Positions 1 through 12,257 of a DNA stretch of 64,000 nucleotides are shown in pieces (position 1 is the stretch's first letter; each line of letters starts with the position of its first letter). A model generated the notes under the pieces. That model was not told where the DNA came from, searched no databases, and saw only the letters and a program-made list of their open reading frames with translations. This DNA is from Blasia pusilla (lineage: Eukaryota; Marchantiophyta; Marchantiopsida; Blasiales): NCBI GenBank assembly GCA_050084515.1, contig CM114272.1:48670001-48734000 (forward strand), written 5' to 3'. The position numbers were made by a program, and so were the translations under genes.

Positions 1-1160
1 ATGAATTGGAAGAAATTAGGGCAAATTGAGTGATTGTCTAGGCAAACAAGTCCAACTCCACCCGAATATGGGATTGAGATATCTCCCAGCCCTGCTCCCA
101 TGAATGGCACCAAGAGCGAAATGCGTTCTAAAGCCCTACCTACCCAAAAGCCATTGTGTAGAACTTGATTAAAAAAAACCCACAATGCAAAGGGAGGAGC
201 AACATGACAATTTTAAAAAGGCAAGGGGCCACGTTCATTGAAGGCGCGTGACCTTTGTGGCACAAAGTGAGTGCACGGACACAAAAGTTAGAGCTATGAC
301 GCAAAAGTGAGGATGAAGGAGAGATCCAAGCCGATGCGTAGCTAAAGCAGAGCGTGCGAGGGCAGGCCAAAGCTCTCAACAAGAGCGCGTGAGGGATGGG
401 ATGACCAACGCTCTTAGGAAGAGAGCGTGAGGCGGGCTGGATCAATCTTCACTGCAAGAGCCCGTGAGCGGCGAAACAACAAGAGCACGTGAGCGCAAGA
501 GCAGCAAAAGCACTAGGCGGAGTAGTGAGAGTGTGGGGTGGAGCAACGAGGAGAGCCGGAAAAAGTGAGAGTGGAAGGTTGAAAGCGAGGTTAGGGGTAG
601 AGGGTGAGGTGTTTAGGGCAGTGGGGAGAGGAAGGGTGGGGGCCCTAATTGCGGAGGCATCGAAGCACTTTCTGCCATTCGATGGAAAAAAACCAATGAC
701 TAGATAGATTTGGTCATTTCCATCAAACACCTAGATCCCCGATCGATGGCGGCGAGGCCTATCGATCCACGAGGGTAGGATTGGGTTAGTTTAGGGTAAG
801 TTTATGACCCTAAACCCTAAATCCTAATCGAACATGGATTTTAAACAAATTGAAATCCCCCTCCATTATTTATTTTCTTTCCCTTTTTTTTTTAAAAAAA
901 AAAATCCCCATTTAATTTCCCACTTTGGTAGGTTACCAATCCTATTCCCGACCTAATCTACAATTACCATTTTTTAATTAAAAATTTATCTCATCAAATA
1001 TTTTCCTTCTTTTTCTCATCCCATTCTCTACTTGGATATGTCATGCACCCTATTTCTGACCTAACCTAAAACCTACTCAAATTATTTAAAAATATATATT
1101 CTTTAAAATTAAAGGATTTCTGGAAAATTTGTGTCGCATTTCTTAAAAAATCATGTTGCA
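1..1160. other. No gene recognised
   Basis: I see no convincing coding region here. Short open frames lie on both strands in a purine-rich stretch (about 240-660) that repeats GAGCG/GTGAGCG-like words; these look like chance. From about 840 the sequence turns AT-rich. The Helitron that follows has no clear 5' end, so its boundary may lie inside this stretch. Confidence 0.4.
808..824. repeat. Short telomere-like motif
   Basis: Two adjacent CCCTAAA units followed by TCC match the plant telomere heptamer, with a TTTAGGG on the same strand just before (about 790-797). Such short interstitial motifs are common near plant promoters and may be chance. Confidence 0.35.
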
Positions 1161-2159
1161 ATCACCATGTTTTTTTGATAGTTTCATGGTGTGTAATGTA
1201 GATGGCAAATATCGATGGATCATTATTGGACATGGAGAGACAACCGCTCGGTGGTATCACCAGTACACCGATTGCACAACATATTTAAAGGAGATATATC
1301 AACGTACATACTAACACTTCTCCGATGTAAATCACAATGACGCCTTCTTTGATACTTTTGTCATGTAATACATTAATCATGTATTCTAACCCAATTTATG
1401 GACAAACTTCCCATTCCATCAAGTCTTAAGGATTTGTGTGACTTCCAAAAATTGATGCATGTGAACGCACAACAGAAAAGGTGAGTCCGTCATAAGAAGA
1501 TTTTAGCACAATAAACAAATATGGAACTTGATTTCCTCCTTGAAATATTTCCAACGTAAGTTGATTCCATTCATGATCATTTAGCAAGTCCAAATTTCCA
1601 TCATCCATTGTCCAACTTCTAATATTATTTTCTTTGTTTCTTAAATTGTTGTGTTATTTCGGACTTCTCATTCCACTAAATCCTATCGATATATGTGATT
1701 TTAAAAAAGGTTCTACACGATGAAGCCCAAAAACAAAAATGTGCCATTCGCATAGATAGAATGAAATTTTTCAAAGAAAAAAAAAGGACCTACTATTATG
1801 AGTATAGGAAAAGAAGGAAAACGCTTCATGTTCAAGTTGAGCCTCCTTTGGTACTCGATACTATTACAACTATTCCAAATATGGAGATTTTGACTGCTCG
1901 AAGTCAAATCATACGGTATCTATCTTACTTTTTATATCATAACACAAAATTGTTCATAGCTCATATATAATCTGTGTCTATTGTTTATAATATGTTGACT
2001 TTTTTCAAGCCTTACAATGCAAATGGAGTCTTGGTAGAAGAAAATCAAGAAGTTCATCTTGGATCCACATATATAGAACATTTACATATTGCCAATACTT
2101 GAGTTACCTCACCGTGCACTCCATGAAGTTATTTAAAGTGCTTATACAATCGGTCCAAC

Positions 2160-2890
2160 TACTTATGTACCAATAAGAGTTGAGTTACCCACTTCTCTCC
2201 CTATTCCAAATGAACTACTCGAAGGTGTACATGAAGTTGTTGACAAATTTTGGACTATTTCCCATTTTGGGAATGAAGTAATGTCAAGAGTAGGTCATGT
2301 TTCTTCCACATGTAATGGAGTTGTGTTACCTATAGAAAGTGCCACTATACCAAATGCTTCTAAATTTCGTAAGGTGTATATTGTTGATAGGGTAGTAAGA
2401 GGTAATACAATAGAGAATCTTGCAACGAGATCAAATTTCCAAGGAGTGATATTATGAAGTTGGGATTACAAAGGGCTTTAAGTGGTATTCGACCGCAAGT
2501 ACCACTTAAACCCCTTTGTAATCCCAACTTCCATACGTTGGGTTATATGACATAAATATGCCCATCATGTTATGTCTTGCATTGGAAATGTGAAATGGCC
2601 AAAGGTACAAAATTTAGTGATTCACCATATGACATGTGTTGTGGCCATGGGGGAATAAATTTGCCCCTCTTGAGATTGTCTCCTCCATTTTTTAAATTGT
2701 TAATTTTGGGTGTGGGTCCTAGAAGTCTTTATTTCCATACACCTGCTCGTGCTTACAATTCAACGCTTAAACTTGCATCTATTGATGTGCACGTAAATCA
2801 ACAAGTTGGTGGCATTGGACACTATAGGATCCAAGGAGGACTCTATCATTATATTGGATCCTTACATCCAGATGTTGTGGGGCATCCCTA
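2160..2890 (+). pseudogene. Helitron RepHel N-terminal region
   Basis: Translated fragments read like the N-terminal part of plant Helitron proteins. They include a CCGHG-like segment (here MCCGHGG, near 2637), a proline-rich LPLLRL stretch, PRSLYFHTPARAYNS and a QGGLYHYIGSLHPD motif near 2835-2875, all in the usual Helitron order. The frame 2577-2891 is open for 104 residues; upstream, 2150-2455 is open in another frame (IGPTTYVPIRVELP and following). A foldback at 2455-2532 separates the two. The product would act in the nucleus in rolling-circle transposition, but no intact protein can be made. Confidence 0.75.
2455..2532. repeat. Long imperfect hairpin (33-bp arms)
   Basis: Arms 2455-2487 and 2500-2532 are reverse complements at about 31 of 33 positions, with a 12-base loop (TTCGACCGCAAG). 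It lies between two open blocks of the Helitron coding region and interrupts the frame. It may be a small foldback insertion or a local inverted duplication. Confidence 0.85.
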
Positions 2891-3637
2891 ATTTGCTTAA
2901 CATGATACTGCAAATGAAATGGATAATCGTGGAAGAGTTATGTCTAGATCTGTTGATCTTAACATATACATCTTGAAAGGGCTACAAGACATATTGTGTG
3001 AGTGCAATCCATATGTGAAGATCTTTCGTCATATGGCATATGAAGCAAGTGATCTTAATACACAAATTATTCTCATAAGAGAGGTCACGATGTAAAGCGT
3101 TATAATTTACCAATTACTTATAAGCTTGTAGTTATTTTACTATATGATGGAAGTGAACACGATGACCATTGTGGTATAATTGTATGACTACATGGAGGAG
3201 GAGTGAGACGCATATGTGACCTGAATGAAGTATATATTCCATTACATTTTGTTCTATTATTTATCTAGGATGAAGCAAGTTGGCATTTCAGAATAACATT
3301 TGGGAGACTCAAAGGGACTCAAAGACCCAAACGACTAGGCCATATTATTCATGGGGAGGATGGACACATTGAACCTTCACATGATTGTATAGATGAGGAA
3401 AGATTTGATGGTGATACTATTGAGGAGAGAAGGTCAAAGAGTGTTACGGCCTTGCAATTTGCACATTTTTTACTTCAAACGTAGATTAGAGATGAAGATG
3501 ACATTTGCTTATTGGGATTTAGTCAACTTCCTCGAGAATATATGGTTGACCGCGATGCCTTTGTAGAGATGCTAAGATTAGCATGGATCACTTAAATCAA
3601 AGTGAATTGATGGTTGAATTATATCAAGGTTTAAAGA

Positions 3638-4260
3638 ATGTCATGCATTGACATGATGTGGATAATATGTAGAAGGTTTGGGAGACGCACAATATTGCCC
3701 TCTTTCTTTATTGGAGGGCCAGGTTATATGTATCTATTTTATTGTGATGCAATGGCAATTATGAGATACTTTGGGAAGCTTGACTACTTTTTAACCATGA
3801 CATGCAATCCTAAGTGGGAGGAGATTACATCAGCCTTATTACCCGGTCAATCAGTTGCTAATCAACCTGATTTAGTCGTGCAGGTTTTTGAGAAGAAAAA
3901 GATGGAGTTATTACAACTTATCGTCGACGAGTAAATATTAGGTTGAGTTGTGGGATGCATCCATGTGGTGGAATTTCCAAAAAAAAAGGGTTTGCCACAG
4001 GTGCACGTTCTTATTATTCTAGGTCATGAGGATAAACCATGTACCACTTATGACTATGATCGTATTATTTCAGGAGAAATCCCATAGCAGGCTATCCACC
4101 CAAGGTTATATTCTACTGTCTCTAATTGCATGGTTCACGAACCATGTGGACTGTTAAATCCAAATACATCATATATGGATAAAGAAATTAAAGAATATAC
4201 CATAGGCTATCCTAAAGCTTTTGCATCCAACACTATACAGATGGAAGATGGTTACCGGAT
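3638..4260 (+). pseudogene. Helitron Rep (HUH endonuclease) domain, catalytic His lost
   Basis: The open frame 3638-3934 gives ILPSFFIGGPGYMYLFYCDA and then FLTMTCNPKWEEI, a hallmark of the Helitron Rep domain. The HUH region follows near 3970-4015 and reads GLPQVHVLIILG. Family members normally have two histidines (HUH), but here the first is Gln, so the metal-binding pair is broken. After an in-frame stop it continues with IHPRLYSTVSNCMVHEPCG and MDKEIKEYTIGYPKAF, also typical of the family. Rep would nick and join Helitron ends. This copy is inactive through the HUH change, stops and frame changes. Confidence 0.8.
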
Positions 4261-4974
4261 CTATTGTAGCTAAGGTTTTTTTCATCTTGGCTTTTCTGTA
4301 TTATTATTATAAATCATGTAACGTCGATTTATTCATGATTTGCTATCGTGATTCCACCGCTAGAAAATATATAGAGTTTCCTTTATATTCTCGTTGGACA
4401 AAAAAGAGATGGAGTTGTAGGGTACAAAAAAGAAATGTTTGTAGGCCTCACATTGGACGCTTATATCTTACTCATCTAGGTGAATACTCAAAAGTTAATT
4501 ATAATGTTGTTTAACATTGGATTTCACTTTTATATTCCACCCTCTAAAGTGAATGAAAAGGGTTGAGCCAGTTTAATTCACTCATCCATATGTGAAGGAG
4601 AACGTCCTTGGTTGAGATCACTCCTCCATAATGTTCGAGGAGCAACTAGATACGAATGCTTGAAAAATTATTGATGGAGCACTATGTCCAAGATTCAAGG
4701 AGGTTGCTATCCAATTGGGACTTATGGAGGATGATAGAGAAGTGTTCTCTTGCTTTGAAGAAGATTCTACGATCCGTAAGAGTTCTTCAATTCTTTGGCT
4801 ATTTACAATTATCCTAGCTTACAACACTTACAACACACTGGCTCAACCAACTATAATATGTAGTTAGTTATTGACTCCATTGGTAAAATATCTCTTAAAT
4901 GAACGACGTGAGGTAGGAAATGACTATCACTCCTTCCTAATGGTATCTTCTATTGAGCTCTTACTAAACTAACC

Positions 4975-5816
4975 ATGAAACTAACCATGATTTGGAATTT
5001 TTTTGAAACTATTGCATTGCAGAAAATAGGAATTTCTAATCTTCCCGTTGATGATGGTTTGATTAAAACTGCATTGTTGGAAGTCCACTCTTACTTACAA
5101 GATAAAGGAAAGAGACAATCTAACTTTCTTGACATGCTTGAAGCTAATTTCCAAAGCCTTTGTTCACATTCATATTTGGAGGAGCAAAAGCTATTATATG
5201 ATACTAAGGAATTATTTGAGAAAGTATAACTTGGAGAATTGTATCTAAATGAACAACAACGTGTGGTTTGGGATGCTATACATTACGAGCTTGATAAAAT
5301 ATGCTTAAATGCTCCTCCATCTCAAATTTTGTTTCATCGATAATCTAGGTGAAAAGGGAAAGATATATTTATATGATATCCTCCTTGCAAGTGTAAGGAA
5401 TGCAAGTGGTATAGCTTTGGCAATATCATCATTCGGAGTAGTTCCTCTATTGTTAGACAGAGGCCGTACTGCCCATTCACGCTTCAAGATGCCTATCAAT
5501 CTTCATGAGAGCTCTATTCGAAAGTAAGTGCCATTAATCGCATTATCTCCCATTCTATCAATACATATAATTTCATAACTCAAAGTATGAAGTTTTCTTA
5601 TTTACTTCCTCATGTCATTTGTAGTTTATCAATCAATAGTGACAAAGCACGCTTAATCCGCGATGTGATACTCATCATATAGGACGAAACACTTATGATT
5701 CATCGTCGTGCATTCGAGGTCATGAATTGCACTTTAGAAGATATTATGGGAACGGTCTCTGATGATTTACAATAAATAACATTTGGTAGAAAACTCATGG
5801 TATTTGGTGGTGACTT
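4975..5816 (+). pseudogene. Helitron PIF1-like helicase, N-terminal half
   Basis: Open fragments 4975-5229 and 5309-5527 match the linker and start of the Helitron PIF1-type helicase. The Walker A position reads NLGEKGKIYLYDILLASVR (canonical GGxGKT is lost), followed by ASGIALAISSFGVVPLLL and GRTAHSRFKMPINLHE. The Walker B region near 5670-5710 is ARLIRDVILII-stop-DETLMIHRRAFE. The segment ends at MVFGGDF, exactly where the LTR element at 5817 has inserted. The helicase would unwind DNA during rolling-circle transposition; this copy is a relic. Confidence 0.8.
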
Positions 5817-6403
5817 TGTCGTGCGCATACACATTGCTAGTCATATCTACACACCATACAACATCGATCTTTTCCACACATAAATGAAACATATTCACGG
5901 ATATACACTGGGATCCCATAACAAAATCAAGAGTAGTAAAAATGGGCTCACCCGCTTGAAACTCCACTCATGAATCTACATCAGCATATCACATCCACCC
6001 TCTGCTATGAGGGAATCCGGACACTAGCACCCTAACTCTTACACACCCACACACGTCTATGCAAGAGAGGCGCTCCTAAGGCTCAACATGAGAAAGATGG
6101 CTTGAGAAAGCCATCTCTCTCACTCTTATACCCTTAGGAAGAGCCAAAGGCTCTTCCCCAAAAAATAGCCCTCCCACCGATAACCTGCGTGCATAGGTAT
6201 AGGATGGCCGTTGACTCGATCAACAGGTCACCTCACGGACTAAGACCAAAATAGGTAAATCATCAAAAACAACGTTCCCGACACAACAGACTTGTTTCCA
6301 ATCTCATCCGATATCTCGAGACAAAGTTACATCCGAATAGCCCGTTGACTCTCTATGTTTTCGAAATGATAGAACTCTACCAACATTGAAATAAGATGTG
6401 ATA
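5817..6403 (-). repeat. 3' LTR of element 1
   Basis: The segment has two parts: an outer 100-bp part (5817-5919) and a body (5920-6403) that shares long blocks with 13120-13604, for example the region around GAATCCGGACACTAGCACCC (6010-6030) and GGACTAAGACC (about 6237). The outer part is repeated at 6406-6541, just inside the LTR, after a 2-base spacer. Confidence 0.75.
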
Positions 6404-6405
6404 GT

Positions 6406-6580
6406 TGTCGTGCGCATACACATTACTACACAATCCACATCGTTGGTTACATCTAAACACCATACACCACCGATCTTCTCCAACATACGGTAGATCCACA
6501 CATAAATGAAACATACTCACGCATATACACTGGGATCCCAAAATTCCCCCCCTAGCTGAAAGTTGGTTCCCCCTAACTCC
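6406..6580 (-). repeat. Inner copy of the LTR end plus G-rich (PPT-like) tract
   Basis: 6406-6541 repeats the outer LTR segment 5817-5919 with extra bases (TGTCGTGCGCATACACATT start, CACTGGGATCCCA end). Immediately inside, 6544-6580 is a tract that on the minus strand reads GGAGTTAGGGGG...CTAGGGGGGG. The same tract occurs at the same place in three other elements of this window, as a polypurine primer would. Confidence 0.7.
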
Positions 6581-6889
6581 ACATAATGCACATAGATGTC
6601 TCCGACATGATCTCCTATCCTATACACATGTATCACCATGGGTACCACCATCCGTGCAACACTGCCACACTGCAGCAACCCGCCGTGTTGATCCCTCTGA
6701 AGAGATCTAACACTCTTGTACCCTACTCCAAACATAGACACGGCTCCACGCTTGCCTCACGAGCTCATTTGCACTCCATACATCTCAACGCTCGTCCCCA
6801 AAAACAATAAAGAAGCTTTGCACCATAGGAAGAGACACCCACCATGGCATGTCTCTCCGTGGGACTATTTGCTACAAGAATGTCCCATC

Positions 6890-7060
6890 CATCACTTGAT
6901 CGCCACCCAGGCCAATAAGAAACTATCTCCTCCCAAAAACCTAGAATGAAACCTAGAGGATACAACACCGTACCAACATATCATACGACTCTGCTGGTGT
7001 CGTAATCGCCCGAGTGCGCACCATTGCACTATCCATCTCATGCTATGGCTAGAGTCTAAT
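6890..7060 (-). pseudogene. Retroviral-type aspartic protease, C-terminal remnant (element 1)
   Basis: Minus-strand translation gives LYPLGFILGFWEEIVSYWPG. It aligns with the protease C-terminus of the large gypsy (LYPMGSSLDYWEESATYRPG, near 38955-39015) and with the same part of the element at 31 kb. The DSGA active-site part is not recognisable and the preceding stretch is shifted and broken. The protease would have cleaved the Gag-Pol polyprotein; nothing functional remains. Confidence 0.6.
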
Positions 7061-7137
7061 CACTAACTTGTGCGGAGTCATGTATTGCGTGGGTGATATG
7101 CCGCCCAATAGAGGTTTGTATTTGAAAGGGACAACGC

Positions 7138-8000
7138 TCAATAACACCTTTCCGTAAACCCAAGGCCAAACACGCCGCCTTCCCTAACATCAAGGGATGG
7201 ATATGCCCTAAATGTCACCCCATATGTGGTAATGATCAACTGTCGCATGCGCGTGAACGCCTTCCTCAGACTCTTCAGCTTGTCGGTCCGCACGCCCTGG
7301 TAGCTCCTCCCCAAATGTTGGAAGAAGTCCACTATAGGACTGAAACTCGATGATCCTCTACCACGAGAGGTCTCTGCCACCTCACCACTCTCACTACCAT
7401 CCTCCTCATCTAGTCCCCGCGCTGATGGGAAGTGAAGGTATCTCCGCTCTCACTATCCCATCATATGCCTCGCGGCCACCAGTGGACACATACCCCATAG
7501 TCTAATACACCCTCGAGGCATCGATCTATACAGAGTATAGAGATTAGAACTCCATGTAGTCATCCATCGGCGGACCCTCCAAGTGTTGGAATAACCCCTT
7601 CCATGCCATAAAGGGGTTGAACCGCGTAGGGGTCTGTATCTCTTGGAAGTCTTACCACGTGTCAAACTCATACATGAAATCATCAAGATCTACGGTGCCT
7701 ACCGCATCCGAGAAACAACGCTTGCCCCGGAGGCCTATGTCGTCCATCTCTCCCCAGGTGACACTATCCCCATCCACGATCTCGTCACGAGACCTGCTGT
7801 CTAGTGATGATGATCCAGCCATGGATGGGAGTCACGGTGGTTCCTCACTCAAAACCCCTCAGTACCGCACACCACTCCCTGTCACTCCATTGCCACTACT
7901 TGTACTACCCCGTTCTTTCAAACCTTGGAAAAACGCCGTGATGATCACCTTGTCTCATCCGCTCAAGCACTCTGACTCACCAAGAGTCTCCCACACTCCT
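7138..8000 (-). pseudogene. Gag remnant of element 1
   Basis: Reading right to left, the minus strand shows a broken gag. A stretch near 7590-7530 reads QHLEGPPMDDYMEF, matching QHLEGAPMDDYHEF of the large gypsy (36869-36913). Next comes the open frame 7380-7138 (MAETSRGRGSSSFSPIVDFF ... AFTRMRQLIITTYGV), matching its VEFFVELKEKL ... AYTRLRRLINVTQGV block. Gag would form the particle around the RNA. No zinc knuckle is left, and there are several stops and frame changes. Confidence 0.65.
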
Positions 8001-9370
8001 CTAGCTTACCTACGCTAATGGTAATCCCGTGATGACACACCCAGCCTCACGCACACTCAACACTCAGGCTCACCATGAGCCTCGCAACTAACTCACCTTA
8101 ACTACTGACACTCTCGGGTCATACACGCGACCCCTACTCGAAAACCACCGTATATCCACCGACATGCTTCATATGAAAGGAGTCTATACTCGTCACCATT
8201 GCTGCATCTATCTACCACCAACAACTATGCGATACCCATCACTCTCAATCACACACGACAAGTGCGGGAAAAGGGGCTCGAATGGGTAACCTGATTACGC
8301 CCTCCAACCTACTCCACCGTCCACACCCACTCCTCCATATGGTATGACTCTCTTCGACCAATACGTCGAACCTCCTGTCAGCACATGCGGACTACCCGTC
8401 GGCATCAACACGTGTGTCTCCATCACTACCACTCCATCAAAATTCTTGGCAAATATCACAATCTCGCCATGGCAAAGTTCTCACACGTCAAAACTGTGTC
8501 AATCAACTATGAGTAGATGGCAACTCACAATCCACGATCGTGAAACATATAAAGTCGCAAAGTCTCTCCTTCCACGAAAACCGCGTGCTACCATGTCAAA
8601 TCATGGCCTTGTACAACTATGACCCGGTAGCTGCTCAACTACCATGTTAATCCCTCAACGGCGTAGCAAATACCACTACCACTACGTCTACGTTCGCTCT
8701 GATGCTCACATCCTCGTCCACGACTCTACCATAAGGGCTCTTCCTTCCCTACTAAAGGCATCTACTTCGGTGACGTGGCTACCTCCAAAACCCCTATGAC
8801 CTCCATCCTGGTCCGCAACCCAACTTGTACCTCCCTTTGTAGTCGTCCCCAAACCCCCTTCTAACATGGCAAGCGTGGCTCCCTGCCACACCTTCCCGAA
8901 CTCCGTCTCCCGCTTTAGTCCCGCGAAACGCGACTCTCTCCGCGAGCCTGCCTCTCGTCGGCTTCAACTAGCCCTGGGCGCGCCGCCCAATGCGGTTGCG
9001 CTCACCTGTGCCCAGTCTCCTTGGAGCCACCATGGATCTTTCCACAACTGAGGACTCTAGGAGCTCACATAGTTCCGATGCTCTCCCTTCCTTCACGGAC
9101 CCAGCTAGTCCCATTCGCGATGCCCTATGCAGCTCCCAAGCTTCTCAAAGCTCCTTCATCCTTTCCCTCTCCTTACACGGACCTTCATACCTCGTTGCTC
9201 CCTTCCTCCTAACGCAGCCGACCCTCCCACAACTGCCTTCCACCTATTGTGGAGCCATAATGGCTCCCTCCTCCATCCCCAACTCCGTTCTTTCCTCCCA
9301 TGCTATGAATGGCACTACCCGACCAACTTCATACTCCCCAACTCTTACCCGATTCACATCGCAACAATAT
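8001..9370. other. Element 1 leader / unassigned sequence
   Basis: A C-rich stretch on the plus strand between gag and the Harbinger insertion. Open frames such as 8990-9622 (+) have low-complexity Ser/Pro/Leu composition and look like antisense of a retroelement leader. No protein family is recognised. Confidence 0.4.
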
Positions 9371-9869
9371 CCCTCCGTTTGGAGGGATATTGAAAGAATA
9401 TGCTACTTTTGTTTCGGCTCTAGACAAGCCAGACCGGAACGGAGCATGAGCGAAGCCGGAACGGAGCCTCCAAACGGAGGGCTCCGTTTATGTGGCTTTT
9501 CCTATGTTTACTATTTAAAAAGGGTGCGGGTATTATTTAGGATGAACAGGCACTCTGATTTTTATCTCTCCCATTTTGTGACAGTGAAATTTCCAAGAGA
9601 GCTCTTTTGCCCTTTTTTATGAAGGTGAACTACAAAATATTTGTATGAGAGTGTACTAGATTAAGATAGTTATATCTTTTCCGTCGCAGACCGTTACGCC
9701 ATGTTCTTAGGGTCAAAATGACCGCAATGAGAAGATCTTCAAACCCTTTTTTTTTTTTGGGATTTCTATATGCAATATACATTAAATCTCATTTATTTTT
9801 GCATAGAGTCATTTGCATCATTCAATGAGGATTTTTGATTCTATTAAAGTGTTTTTGTGTGTTCTAGGT

Positions 9870-10761
9870 ACAAGAAATATCTGCCCTACATGGAGAAGAC
9901 TATTGACGTTTCAAAAAACACCGTGGTATTCGGCTCACAAAGAACTATGACCTCAACCAAGACCAAGAAACAGTTTCCCGGTATGCTTTCTAATATGAAT
10001 GCAATCCTTCATGTTATCTCATATGCATTGTTTTGAGGGTTTTTGTATGTGATGATGCTTATCACTATGAATTGGGTTGTCTTGATTTCAGGTCCTTTTT
10101 CTCTTAAAAAACCAAAAGTAGAATGGAGTAAAGAGAATGAGAGAGTATTTCTTGATTTGTATGAAGAATATAACTTCTACCATTGTAATAAAGGCAATGT
10201 GAGCCAAGATCAATGGTGATTGGTTGCAATTCATATGAATGAAAAATGCCAAGTGACCACACCATATGAGCCATAAATGTTAAGAAAAAAATTAGATGGG
10301 TTAGTAAAAAAGTATAAGAGTGAAAAAATGAAACAAGGTCAAACGAGTGCCGAACCAAGTGAGTGGGAATATTATGCTCAAATACACAGGTTTAGAGGTC
10401 CGTCACCAAAAGAATCAAGAATACCTGATGCATGTGATGGTGGTACTAACATCCAAGAATGCGTTGGTATGGACTTTTTTTTTATTTGAGTGAAGAAGAT
10501 ATCATTCATACTAAATCTCAATCGTCATTTATTTACATTCTATCCGATGAGCGTGAGAAATTTGTGGATGAATTGAGCGATCCACCTATTCATCCATCTA
10601 CAGATACACCATTATGTGAACCAATAGATATATCTCAAACCCACACATCCAATGTGAGTTCAAGTGAAGCCCTACTTGCTAAACAAAGTCCAAGAAGCAA
10701 AGCATGTTCCCGACCGGGTATTATAGGACAACCAAACAAAAAAAAGAAAGTCGAGAGATAA
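9870..10761 (+). pseudogene. Harbinger-associated Myb/SANT-like protein
   Basis: Plus-strand segments read KPKVEWSKENERVFLDLYEE (about 10105-10165), then, past a stop, RKKLDGLVKKYKSEKMKQGQ and SEWEYYAQIHRF (10277-10400). This is the Myb/SANT-like, trihelix-type domain that accompanies Harbinger transposases, which need it to reach the nucleus and bind transposon ends. A spliced first part may lie near 9870-9980 (YKKYLPYMEKTIDVSKNTVV). A Ser/Pro-rich tail (10459-10761, ending NKKKKVER) could be the C-terminus with a basic patch. Stops at about 10218 and 10274 indicate decay, unless introns remove them. Confidence 0.65.
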
Positions 10762-10970
10762 CAGTGATAGTATTACACAATCAATGAATGCCTTCATTCG
10801 AGTTTTGAAGGATACAAGTGAGAAGAAAGCTCAACAAGAAAATAAAAAATTGGAGCTCATGTCTCAAATGTTCAAACTTCGCCGAATGGAGCTCTAGTTG
10901 GAGAGAGAAAAGAGAGCATGACAATCATCAACAACATGTACTTCTGAAAAATAAGTATGTATGATCTACC

Positions 10971-12257
10971 TCAAGCTCTATCGTTGCTCAAGTAAGCATG
11001 TGTGTCACAAAATTCTTTAAACAATGGTGCTCGCACTAGTTCATCCGCGATTGTTCTTCTCCTCTCAACTATACTTCCAGGTTGTAATTGGATAATCCCA
11101 CCATTCATCCTATCATCCATTGGATTGATGTATTGCGATAAGGGCTGCATGTGGGATAACAAAATTATGTAGGACTCCATATGCAAGCGTTACTTTAGAA
11201 ACCATTTCTAGAGACATTGGGCAATCACGTAAAATTATCCATCTTCCTTTCAAATGACCAAAAGCATTTTCTATTGTCATTCTTGTCTTTGATGTATGTC
11301 TATCAAATATATTTTCCAATGGATTGCTTTGATGTAGGTGTCGATGGAAACACTTCATTAGCTATGGTCGTAAGGGATAGGAGATATCCCCAAGTATTAT
11401 GGGCGGAATGACTTGAAGTTCTCCGTGATCAAGTGGCAATATAATTTATGGTTGAGAAAGGAAATGTTTATCTTCAATGCATTGAAATACTATAGATTGC
11501 CTTAAATTAGCAACATCATGAGTGGATTCAGGCTTGGTATAACATACGTCCCAAAACTTCAGATCGGCATCACATATACGAATAATCAAAGTGATGATTC
11601 CTAGAATGCTCTGGGAAATATTTCAGAGTAGGTTTGAATTTAAGTTTTGCGAGAGATCCATCTATGGCACCTATGATTTGTGAAACTCCATAAATACGCT
11701 TATATTTGCGCATTTGTTCAATCATTTCATCAATTTTGGGTCATCTAACATATTTGGCGTACAATGTATGTCTACTTGTTAGACATAAAATTGTGGGCAA
11801 ATCGGTAGATAACCATCGCAACACACTTTGCTATCTCAACTTTTTTTCCCGCTCTCTCCCACGTTGGCATATGTGGCATGAATGATTTAATCACATCTAT
11901 AAGCTTCTTGAAATTTTTAAAAGTCATTCTATATCGACTTCTCATATGAGTGTAAAGAAAATCGTTATTATAAGTCCAAACCTCTTTATGAATGGCCTCT
12001 CACCAAGTGAATTATCTTGGTATTACCCAAAATTCTCTTCCTCCATTTGATTGACTTCGATGCCACTATTCGATCATGAAATAGAACAGGAATAAAATTT
12101 GAATATTGACTTCGTCATCTTCTGTGGTCCCCATCATAAAAGTAACAATTTCGATTTCACTAAACATTCCACCTTCAAGAAACCATGTACAAAATAAGTC
12201 AAAAATATCCATAATGATCGCTAGAATAGTGCCGATGAAAATCTTCTTTTTTTTCAC
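10971..12257 (-). pseudogene. PIF/Harbinger DDE transposase
   Basis: The minus strand carries a DDE_4-type transposase in broken frames. An N-terminal block near 11960-11870 includes MRSRYRMTFKNFKKLI. IIGAIDGSLAKL near 11675-11640 holds the first catalytic Asp. DADLKFWDVCYTKPESTHDV near 11560-11500 holds the second. The open frame 11358-11113 contains RMTIENAFGHLKGRW, the conserved third acidic residue, then ILRDCPMSLEMV and YGVLHNFVI. These match the family motif order, so all three acidic positions can be recognised, but stops between blocks make it a pseudogene. The enzyme would cut and paste the element with 3-bp duplications. Confidence 0.75.

Larger units (their letters stand above)
1695..5816 (+). 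mobile_element. Helitron, 5' part (decayed)
   Basis: This is the upstream portion of a plant Helitron encoding a Rep/helicase (RepHel) protein in several broken frames on the plus strand. The order is N-terminal region (about 2160-2890), Rep/HUH region (about 3640-4260), a linker typical of Helitrons (about 4380-4760) and the start of a PIF1-type helicase (about 4975-5816). It stops inside the helicase at the LTR insertion at 5817 and resumes at 13605. There are many in-frame stops. The exact Helitron 5' end (a TC terminus) could not be identified. Confidence 0.8.

Noticed and set aside
808-824. Telomere-like CCCTAAA repeat as a sign of a chromosome end.
   Set aside because: Only two units are present and ordinary genes lie on one side; too short for a telomere.
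8990-9622. 210-codon plus-strand frame upstream of the Harbinger.
   Set aside because: Antisense to the minus-strand retroelement, Ser/Pro/Leu-rich, and it runs across the Harbinger boundary, so it cannot be an old gene.
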